DNA from: Micavibrio aeruginosavorus
Lineage (GTDB): Bacteria; Pseudomonadota; Alphaproteobacteria; Micavibrionales; Micavibrionaceae
Direction of reading: 5' to 3'
NCBI GenBank assembly: GCA_003240795.1
Contig: QFNK01000072.1
Coordinates: forward strand, 1-7,962
DNA length: 7,962 nt
Notes under the pieces: model-generated
Seen by the model: only the letters and a program-made list of their open reading frames with translations
The model's database searches: none
Told to the model about the DNA's origin: nothing
Program-made: the position numbers and the translations under genes
Shown: positions 1-5,755 of the stretch, piece by piece
Numbering within the stretch: the stretch's first letter is position 1
Layout: the number at the start of each line of letters is the position of its first letter

Positions 1-635
1 AACTAGTCGCTGAATTCTGGATATGACACAGGATGAATCAAGGAGAAAGGCTTCCTCTGCCCCCTCTATATCGATTTTTACCAAATCTATGAAATTTGCG
101 CTTATTTTCTGGCTCAATTCCTTGAGGGTGATGCCTTGGACAGCCTCAGCACCTGAAGAATCAACGCGACCACTCATGCTGTCAGTCGAAGCGTAAAGGG
201 AAACATCCTCGTTACTTTTCCAACAGGCTCTATTAAGAGTGACCCATTTTTGTGATGCCTTTCCAGCATTACGCTCTAATAAATCATAATTTTTTTATTA
301 GCTTCGATAGAAAAAATTTCCAAGTCTTTATTATGCTGTAAAAACCACAATCCGGGCAAACCTATATGTCCCCCGCAATCTAAAAAATTTTGAATTTTGC
401 CAGATTTCACATCTTGGCTAAGAAAATCATATTCTTTTTGTACAAGAATCTCGCGAAGTGAAGAATAATCACTGTGACGGAAACGGAATGAATTTGCACC
501 AATCCGTCCTAAGGCTTCGTAATCTTTAAAAATTTTAAGCGAGATGAGATAAAAATATGCCTTAAAACGGCTACCCACTATTGGCGAAAGCCATTTTGCA
601 TTTTCTAAAAAAATTTGGATCCTGTTATGCCGCAT
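1..635 (-). pseudogene. FkbM-family SAM-dependent methyltransferase, frameshifted and cut by the window edge
   Basis: FkbM-family enzymes are class I SAM-dependent O-methyltransferases, often found in polysaccharide loci where they methylate sugars. The first frame starts at ATG 635 and encodes 119 residues, with a SAM-binding motif I DCGGHIG at residues 86-92 and the acidic motif SIEAN at 109-113. It then hits TAG at 278-276. A second frame, shifted by one base, stays open for 97 codons from base 291 to the window edge. It restores the family pattern: NYDLLERN directly after the acidic motif, and later the FkbM signature VKIDIEGAE. Adding one A to the seven-A run at 290-296 joins the two frames exactly. 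The gene lies 9 bases after the methyltransferase stop at 645, so the two are probably cotranscribed. I see no clear Shine-Dalgarno. The C-terminus lies outside the window. Family assignment is firm; whether the shift is real, slippage-corrected or a sequencing error cannot be told here. Confidence 0.85.
290..296 (-). repeat. A7 homopolymer at the FkbM frameshift point (T7 on the + strand)
   Basis: The coding strand reads AAT followed by seven A and then TTATG. The zero frame passes AAA AAA and reaches a stop 15 bases later. Eight A would keep the FkbM frame open. Runs of this length are known sites for replication slippage, transcriptional slippage and basecalling errors, so the tract may be a mutation, a phase switch or an artefact. 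Confidence 0.8.
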
Positions 636-644
636 AATATCGTG

Positions 645-1379
645 TCACTTTGTGTGATTACGTTTAAATAGAGCCTTTATACGGAGGGACAAAGCTTTAA
701 TATAATCACCCGGATTAAATATGGCGTTCGAACCGACCATCGGATCATAAAAATCAGGCATCACAGGTTTTTCAAAGGTGATGACATCGCCAGATGGGGT
801 AAGATTGTTGATCTCTCTCTGCCATTTCGAGCGATTTCTTGTAGCGACGGTGAATATATACACGCTTGCACTGACATCAGAGTTAAATGACGAATAAAGT
901 ACTTCCATGCCGTTTTTTGCAAAAAGCTTTTGTATTGCAGTAGGAGTAAAGCGCCAGAAATCACCATAATCCGTATGCATCTGCTGGAGGAAAGGAACTA
1001 CAGTAATAACGATGTCCGAGCTCATACGGCAAAGATTTTCAAAGGCTTTTTCTACCTCGAAAATATGTTCAAGACATGTGTGATTAAAGACAACATCAAA
1101 TCTACCCTCCAGTTCTGAAGGGAGAGGGGCAGTTAAATCTAAAAAGATTTCGCCGTCAGAGCCTTGGAAGCCACGAGCATCGCTTTTGTAGTTCGTAATT
1201 GTGTAGGAGGCGGATTTCGTAAAATAACTCTTATAAGTATGCCCCTCTTTATCGGCATCTTGCCATGCGCTTACATTAACAATATCGCCTTCAAAAAGAT
1301 GCGCGAATTTACGAAGTTCCGCATTTGACCAAACACGGGGGAGGCGAAACTTTCTATCAATAAGAAGCGGATATTTCAT
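645..1379 (-). CDS. Class I SAM-dependent methyltransferase (Methyltransf_11-like)
   Basis: This 244-residue protein is probably a cytoplasmic SAM-dependent methyltransferase acting on a sugar or lipid-linked glycan; the substrate cannot be read from sequence. The central part is typical of the family: FDVVFNHTCLEHI at 94-106 (the acceptor-side strand and following helix) and VVPFLQQMHTDYGDFWRFT at 127-145, matching the usual VPF...H..DY.RFT pattern before the last strands. Motif I is unusual: the expected glycine-rich loop is replaced by IVNVSAWQDADKEG at 33-46, with a single glycine after the loop. The last 60 residues (about 185-244) have no recognised motif. ATG 1379 is preceded by AAGG with a 6-base spacer, a fair ribosome site that supports this start. 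It is the first gene of a minus-strand pair with the FkbM gene and diverges from wzx across a 109-base spacer. Confidence 0.8.
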   Translation of the reverse strand: MKYPLLIDRKFRLPRVWSNAELRKFAHLFEGDIVNVSAWQDADKEGHTYKSYFTKSASYTITNYKSDARGFQGSDGEIFLDLTAPLPSELEGRFDVVFNHTCLEHIFEVEKAFENLCRMSSDIVITVVPFLQQMHTDYGDFWRFTPTAIQKLFAKNGMEVLYSSFNSDVSASVYIFTVATRNRSKWQREINNLTPSGDVITFEKPVMPDFYDPMVGSNAIFNPGDYIKALSLRIKALFKRNHTK

Positions 1380-1410
1380 GTAGCGCCTTGAATTTTAATA
1401 AAGTCATTAT

Positions 1411-1440
1411 TAGAAGGCATGTTATAGGTACCCCCTTCTA
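1411..1440. repeat. Inverted repeat in the divergent wzx/methyltransferase spacer
   Basis: TAGAAGG at 1411-1417 is the exact reverse complement of CCTTCTA at 1434-1440, with 16 bases between the arms. The dyad centre coincides with the candidate minus-strand -10 box, so a bound regulator would cover that promoter. A 7-base dyad can arise by chance in a spacer of this size, so the operator role is only a suggestion. Confidence 0.3.
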
Positions 1441-1448
1441 AAGCACAA
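1421..1448 (-). promoter_or_regulatory. Candidate sigma70-type promoter for the methyltransferase pair
   Basis: On the minus strand, TTGTGC (1448-1443) and TATAAC (1426-1421) are separated by 16 bases. The -10 box matches the consensus at 5 of 6 positions, the -35 box at only 3 of 6. Transcription would begin near 1414, giving a leader of about 35 bases with the AAGG ribosome site. The prediction is by eye and the -35 box is weak. Confidence 0.4.
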
Positions 1449-1488
1449 GAGCGAAATGAATACAGCAAAAAAATAAGCGCAAAAAACA

Positions 1489-2727
1489 ATGCTATTAACA
1501 AACAAAATTAAAGGGAAAATCTTAGCAAACATAAATTTGTTAGAGGGCGTAGCCCTAAACTTTGGTTTTAAAGTCTTTCAAATATTTTTAGGACTTACAA
1601 CTACCTACTTTATTGTTAGGTCTCTTAGCTCTGAAAACTACGGCAACTATAATTATATACTTACAGTTGTAAGTCTTTTATCCGTTTTTTCCTTGCCTGG
1701 TATGAGTAACGCAATTACTCAATCAATAGCCCGCGGATATTATGGTACATATACAAAGGCGCTATCAAAGTCATTTAAAAGTAGTCTACTTGGATCTTTT
1801 GCACTCGGATCGCTATCGTTTTTCTTTTTTTTAAAAGGAGAGGAAACAATTTCATTTGGCTTGATCATTGCTTCATTTTTCTTTCCTTTTTCCCATGGGC
1901 TAGATAAATGGAAAGCGCATCTTCTTGGAGAAGAAAAATATAGGCGCAATTCAATTCTCGGTTTTTCAAACATAACAATAACTGCAATCTTTATAGTCGC
2001 CTTGTGTTTAATTAAACCTGGTGAAACAATTTATTTGCTGATTGCTATTTGGCTCGTTCCTTCGATACAAAATATCATACAAAACATTCTTATCCGGAAG
2101 AACAAGATTAATAAAAAAATTGAAGAAGGAAACATTTCATATGGTATAAAAACTAGTTTTTATGCAGCAATAGGGGCAATTGCTATAAATATAGATAAAC
2201 TACTAATATTTCATTTTCTTTCTCCAGAGGCACTAGCTGCATTTGTAGTAGCACAAAAAATCCCAGAACTCATAAAATCTGGTATTCAGGATATTGGGCA
2301 AATACTTCTACCTAAATTTTCCCGACACGAGATATTGAAGAAAAAAATCATAACATTTTTTAAAGTTTTTTCTTTTACATTAGGCGGCTTCATACTTGTT
2401 TTTTCTTTTACTATTTACCCTTACATATTCAGTTTAATATTTGGCGATAACTATCAAGAAGCCGTTGTGTTTTCACAAATTCTAATGGTATCAGTTGCTA
2501 TAGCAAATGCGGCAACTTTAAAAGTATGGTTTATAAACTCCAAACTCGATGCTCGCAGTTACCGTGACGTGATTTTAATTTCATCAGTAGGAAGGATTAT
2601 TCTATCCTTCTGCCTTGTGCCTATCTATGGCATCTGGGGAGCAGTAGCATCAGCATTTGCACAAAGAATTTTTTCTGCAATTGCAATTGATGTTCTATTG
2701 AAGAAGCGCTTTTCTTTAGAAGAATAA
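1489..2727 (+). CDS. wzx: Wzx-type polysaccharide flippase (MOP/oligosaccharide translocase family)
   Basis: Wzx proteins move undecaprenyl-diphosphate-linked repeat units across the inner membrane before Wzy polymerisation. This 412-residue protein is strongly hydrophobic, with about ten to twelve membrane segments visible, among them residues 22-46, 54-75, 99-114, 121-136, 158-177, 181-199, 286-313, 325-345, 361-380 and 382-404. Its N-terminus has the arrangement usual in the family: a first helix rich in F, G and T followed by a short loop SSENYGNYN, and LPGMSNAITQSIARG at 69-83. Length is normal to slightly short. ATG 1489 is the first possible start after in-frame TAA 1474-1476, but no Shine-Dalgarno precedes it, only an A-rich leader. 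The gene is markedly AT-rich (16 of 60 G+C at 2161-2220, against 33 of 60 at 4321-4380 in the dehydratase gene), which is common for wzx and consistent with transfer. It converges with the next gene after 5 bases. Confidence 0.88.
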   Translation: MLLTNKIKGKILANINLLEGVALNFGFKVFQIFLGLTTTYFIVRSLSSENYGNYNYILTVVSLLSVFSLPGMSNAITQSIARGYYGTYTKALSKSFKSSLLGSFALGSLSFFFFLKGEETISFGLIIASFFFPFSHGLDKWKAHLLGEEKYRRNSILGFSNITITAIFIVALCLIKPGETIYLLIAIWLVPSIQNIIQNILIRKNKINKKIEEGNISYGIKTSFYAAIGAIAINIDKLLIFHFLSPEALAAFVVAQKIPELIKSGIQDIGQILLPKFSRHEILKKKIITFFKVFSFTLGGFILVFSFTIYPYIFSLIFGDNYQEAVVFSQILMVSVAIANAATLKVWFINSKLDARSYRDVILISSVGRIILSFCLVPIYGIWGAVASAFAQRIFSAIAIDVLLKKRFSLEE

Positions 2728-2734
2728 AATTCTT
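2720..2734. terminator. Small AT hairpin spanning both convergent stop codons (weak terminator candidate)
   Basis: AAGAAT at 2720-2725 and ATTCTT at 2729-2734 pair perfectly around a 3-base loop. The structure covers the end of wzx and the end of the facing glycosyltransferase gene. The stem has only one G-C pair and there is no clear U tract, so any termination would be weak. It is the only hairpin I see in a junction of only 5 noncoding bases. Confidence 0.2.
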
Positions 2735-3821
2735 ACTTAGATAAAGTCAATGCGATCAGCTTTTCCCAAGACTTCACAATGCAGGCAATATCATATTTTT
2801 TAATTATTTGCCGCGCATTGTTTCCAATACGAATTCGATAATCACCGGATTGTAGCAAGATGCGCAGCCCGCCTTCAAACGCAGCAATTCTGTTCTGACC
2901 AGAAACTAAAATACCATTTTCGTCATGAGAAATAAGTTCGTTTGTCCCCGGGCAATCTGCAAATCCGATAACAGGCAGGGCATATGCCATAGCCTCGGCC
3001 GTTGCCAGTCCGAAGCTTTCGTAACGAGAGGGAAGCGCAAAAATAGACGCAGCAGCATATTCGGCACCAATATTCCGTGTTATGCCCCCCAGAACCACAC
3101 GTTCCGCAAGGCCAAGATCCTCAATCAAAGATTGCAAATCTTCTTTAAGGGTTCCAGCCCCCATAATCCGAACATTCCATGCGGGATAATCTTCAGCAAG
3201 CAACGAAAAAGCCCTGATTAGAGTCTCTTGATCTTTTTGCTCTTCCAGCCTTCCAATGTTCAGAATAGTAGTACCCATTCTGTCCGAGAGCATATCCGGA
3301 ATGGCCACAGGATTAGGAATGGGAACCATTTTCCGGCGAACTGGCCAAGGATAGCTACTAGCAATCTGTTCTGAAAGAACAGTAATTTTTTTCATGAAAA
3401 ACGAAGACGCAATCAAAAGCCAATATTCGGTCTGTCGGTTCTTGTAATGATCCGGCACGATATGCTCACTCCCAACCACAGGAATGCCAGTACCTATAAG
3501 CGCAAAGGCCGTAGGAATAAACATGCTATGCATGAACGCAACAACTGCATCAGGGTTTTCGGCTTTTACCGCTTTGCGGATGGCTGCCATCCTGCTGAGC
3601 GTTTCAAAAGCAGTCGCCCGTTTCATCGTGTCGCCGATCCCGCACGTAATCCGGCGGACGGAAGGGGAGAGACTGTAAAACGGCTCGCCGCCAGTTTTAT
3701 CGAAGCTCAGAACTGCGATGTCATGCCCTTTTTCGGCAAGGCCGGACGCGACATCGCAGAGCACACGCTCCGCGCCGCCCGTAATGCCGACCAAGGCTTT
3801 CACCGTAAAAAGTATTTTCAT
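2733..3821 (-). CDS. Glycosyltransferase family 4 (GT-B fold, AmsD-like)
   Basis: This is a retaining GT-B glycosyltransferase that would transfer a sugar from a nucleotide donor to the growing lipid-linked glycan on the cytoplasmic face of the inner membrane. The 362 residues are full length for the family. The N-terminal acceptor domain opens with MKILFTV and the GGAERV loop at 15-20. The C-terminal donor domain begins near 185 with LNIGRLEEQKD (187-197) and contains the E-x7-E motif at E268 and E276, within YESFGLATAEAMAYALPVIG. Donor and acceptor are not predictable. ATG 3821 is preceded by a modest CAGAGA-like ribosome site. It is a single gene on its strand, divergent from the dehydratase pair. 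The start of the gene is very GC-rich (41 of 60 at 3721-3780) and the end is AT-rich (21 of 60 at 2761-2820), which may mark a recombination junction. Its sequence resembles the broken GT4 gene at 5742-6854. Confidence 0.88.
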   Translation of the reverse strand: MKILFTVKALVGITGGAERVLCDVASGLAEKGHDIAVLSFDKTGGEPFYSLSPSVRRITCGIGDTMKRATAFETLSRMAAIRKAVKAENPDAVVAFMHSMFIPTAFALIGTGIPVVGSEHIVPDHYKNRQTEYWLLIASSFFMKKITVLSEQIASSYPWPVRRKMVPIPNPVAIPDMLSDRMGTTILNIGRLEEQKDQETLIRAFSLLAEDYPAWNVRIMGAGTLKEDLQSLIEDLGLAERVVLGGITRNIGAEYAAASIFALPSRYESFGLATAEAMAYALPVIGFADCPGTNELISHDENGILVSGQNRIAAFEGGLRILLQSGDYRIRIGNNARQIIKKYDIACIVKSWEKLIALTLSK

Positions 3822-3865
3822 GTTTCTCTGGCCTGATCCCCCGTCTCCAGAAAGCCGAACGCGCA

Positions 3866-3929
3866 GTGAAAATCAAGAAAATTATTCCCATTTATAGAAA
3901 CTTACCGTATGTTGGCGGCAAATTTTCAC
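3866..3929. repeat. 8-base inverted repeat in the divergent GT4/dehydratase spacer
   Basis: GTGAAAAT (3866-3873) and ATTTTCAC (3922-3929) are perfect reverse complements separated by 48 bases, inside the 129-base spacer that must hold promoters for both flanking genes. They could be paired operator half-sites. Chance occurrence is quite possible, and no strong -35/-10 pair was found nearby on either strand. Confidence 0.2.
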
Positions 3930-3950
3930 AAAACGTAAAGAGCGTGATTT

Positions 3951-4946
3951 ATGGACAAAATAGTCATCACCGGCGGCGCAGGTTTTATCGGATCCCACAT
4001 CGTGGACGAATATGCGGAAAAATACCCCGACGCGCATATTACTGTTCTCGACAAAATGACCTATGCGGCAGATGTCCAGAATGTCATGCACCATCTGGAC
4101 AAAAAGAACTTCCGCCTTCTGGTCGGCGACCTTCGTGACATGCATATATGCCTCCAGGCTGTAAAGGATGCAGACTTGGTCATCCATGCCGCCGCGGAAA
4201 GCCATGTCGACAACTCTTTCGGCAACTCCATAGAATTTTCCAAGACCAACGTCGAAGGCACCCACTGCCTGATGGAGGCGTGCCGCCAGATGCGCGTCCC
4301 GAAAATCATCCACGTCAGCACGGATGAGGTTTACGGCGAAATCATAGAAGGCGCCGCGCATGAAGATTACCCGCTTCTGCCAACAAATCCTTATTCTGCG
4401 TCCAAAGCAGCTGCGGAAATGATTATCAACAGCTATAAAAAATCCTTCAACCTGCCGGTCATTATTGTACGCGCCAATAACATCTTCGGCATTCGCCAGT
4501 ATCCGGAAAAAATCATTCCAAAATTCATCACGCTTCTTGCCACCGGACAAAAACTGACACTACACGGAACCGGCAAGAACCGCCGCCACTTCCTCGCGGC
4601 ACGTGACTTTTCCCGCGCACTGCTGATCCTCACAGAGAAAGGTGTTATCGGCGAATGCTATAACATCGGCAACACGGACGAATTTCAAAATATCGAAGTC
4701 ACGCATATCCTGTGCGATATCTTTGGCGTCAATCCGGAGCAATATATTACCTATGTCGAAGACCGTCCGTTCAACGATGCGCGTTACGCCGTCGTTTGGG
4801 ATAAAATTTCCGCATTGGGATGGAAACCGCAGATCGAACTGCGTGAGCAGCTGCCCGCCATGGCGGAATGGTATGTTTCGAACCTTCAGCGTTATCACAA
4901 TGACGGCGTGAAGGTCGTGAATTTTCCTAAGGGCTGGAACGCATGA
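3951..4946 (+). CDS. rfbB: dTDP-glucose 4,6-dehydratase-like enzyme (RmlB/RfbB family, extended SDR)
   Basis: RmlB enzymes use NAD+ to convert dTDP-glucose into dTDP-4-keto-6-deoxyglucose, the entry point to 6-deoxyhexoses such as rhamnose and fucose variants. Visible motifs are the Rossmann GGAGFIG (8-14), LDKMTYA (33-39), AAESHVD (81-87), the dehydratase catalytic triplet in STDEVYG (T124, D125, E126), YSASK (Y148, K152) and PEKIIPKF (185-192). The D-E pair is what separates 4,6-dehydratases from simple epimerases. The protein is 331 residues, about 20-30 shorter than classical RmlB, and the usual DWLYVEDH segment is replaced by RRHFLAARDF (211-220). A related nucleotide-sugar substrate therefore remains possible. 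ATG 3951 has AAAGAG with an 8-base spacer. The gene overlaps its downstream partner by ATGA. No rmlA, rmlC or rmlD is in the window. The family call is firm, the exact substrate less so. Confidence 0.82.
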   Translation: MDKIVITGGAGFIGSHIVDEYAEKYPDAHITVLDKMTYAADVQNVMHHLDKKNFRLLVGDLRDMHICLQAVKDADLVIHAAAESHVDNSFGNSIEFSKTNVEGTHCLMEACRQMRVPKIIHVSTDEVYGEIIEGAAHEDYPLLPTNPYSASKAAAEMIINSYKKSFNLPVIIVRANNIFGIRQYPEKIIPKFITLLATGQKLTLHGTGKNRRHFLAARDFSRALLILTEKGVIGECYNIGNTDEFQNIEVTHILCDIFGVNPEQYITYVEDRPFNDARYAVVWDKISALGWKPQIELREQLPAMAEWYVSNLQRYHNDGVKVVNFPKGWNA

Positions 4947-5755
4947 CAATTGTCGCCGTCGGGAAGAACAGTTTCCTTGCACAAAGTGTGAGGGAATTTT
5001 CTCCTGCGGACAAATGGATATGGCTGTCTCATGATGAGGCAAAGCATACACCAGAGATTTTGAATAACGCATCCTGCGTTATAAACTTCGCGTTTTCTCC
5101 CGAACTGCAAAAGGGTGATTATGATCCGCAATACGATATAGACCGGATCATTGCGAAACAGCTTTCGACAAATGTGCATTACATCATGCTCAGCACGCGC
5201 ATGGTATATGGCGCGGGAAGAGGCAAAGGCTTTTCCGAACAAGATAAACCTCAGCCGGAAAACACGTATGGCCGCAACAAGGCGATTATAGAAGAGAATC
5301 TAAAAAAATCTTGGCCTGAAGAAAAACTGACTATCCTTCGCCTGTCGAATATTTTCGGTTATGAACCGGGACGGCACACATTTTTCGGCATAGCCCTAAA
5401 AAATCTCGCCACAAAAAATGCAGTTACCTTTAATATCGATCCGTCATGCATGCGTGATTTCCTTCCCGCACATATTTTTGCAGACTACGTTTACAAAATC
5501 GCCTGTGCGCCCACAGGCGGAATATTCAACATAGGATGCGGTTTTGGCATTCAATCAGGTCAGGTTGTATCCTGGATCATAGAAGGATATGGCAGAGGGG
5601 AACTCGTCGTAACCGACAATTCTAGAAAGGGAGAATTTTTTCTAAGCATGGAAAAAACACTTTCTGCCTATGCACTGAAGCAGGCATCCGAATCCGACAT
5701 CCGAGAAGCCGCCATTGCCTGTGGCAAAAGGCTGAAAAGCTTCAATGCCGGCTGA
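4943..5755 (+). CDS. SDR-family nucleotide-sugar reductase/epimerase, partner of the RmlB-like dehydratase
   Basis: This 270-residue extended SDR protein probably acts on the 4-keto-6-deoxy sugar made by the gene it overlaps, giving a final dTDP-6-deoxyhexose; that role is inferred from context. Seen in the sequence are LSTRMVYG (83-90), with the S-T and V-Y-G pattern of extended SDRs, the catalytic YGRNK (Y109, K113), ILRLSNIFG (131-139) and MRDFLPAHIFA (170-180), which matches the family's R-D-F/Y-hydrophobic-D/H-V segment. The N-terminal cofactor motif is degenerate: VAVGKNSFLAQ, so GxxGxxG has become G7xxS10xxA13. The protein is shorter than typical NAD-dependent epimerases and closer to RmlD-type reductases in size. 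ATG 4943 overlaps the upstream TGA as ATGA and has TAAGGG with a 9-base spacer, indicating translational coupling. Its 3' end overlaps the facing GT4 gene by 14 bases. Confidence 0.8.
   Translation: MTIVAVGKNSFLAQSVREFSPADKWIWLSHDEAKHTPEILNNASCVINFAFSPELQKGDYDPQYDIDRIIAKQLSTNVHYIMLSTRMVYGAGRGKGFSEQDKPQPENTYGRNKAIIEENLKKSWPEEKLTILRLSNIFGYEPGRHTFFGIALKNLATKNAVTFNIDPSCMRDFLPAHIFADYVYKIACAPTGGIFNIGCGFGIQSGQVVSWIIEGYGRGELVVTDNSRKGEFFLSMEKTLSAYALKQASESDIREAAIACGKRLKSFNAG

Noticed and set aside
290..296. Programmed -1 ribosomal frameshift of the dnaX type in the FkbM gene
   Set aside because: The base before the AAA AAA codons is T, so the X XXY YYZ tandem-slip pattern is not met, and I saw no clear downstream stem. 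Slippage by polymerase or mutation fits better.
3447..3836. Plus-strand open frame of 129 codons opposite the start of the intact GT4
   Set aside because: Antisense to the GGAERV region in a GC-rich stretch; the composition explains the lack of stops.
3822..3950. Strong promoter for the dehydratase operon in the 129-base spacer
   Set aside because: TATAGA- and TATGTT-like boxes exist but none has a convincing -35 at 16-18 bases, so no promoter was called.
3882..4550. Long open frame of 222 codons on the minus strand opposite the dehydratase gene
   Set aside because: It lies almost wholly antisense to a strongly motif-supported gene, its translation has no recognisable domain, and long antisense frames are common opposite GC-richer genes.
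4560..5072. Open frame of 170 codons on the minus strand across the dehydratase/SDR junction
   Set aside because: It spans the ends of two coupled, well-supported plus-strand genes and has no family-like motifs; treated as a shadow.
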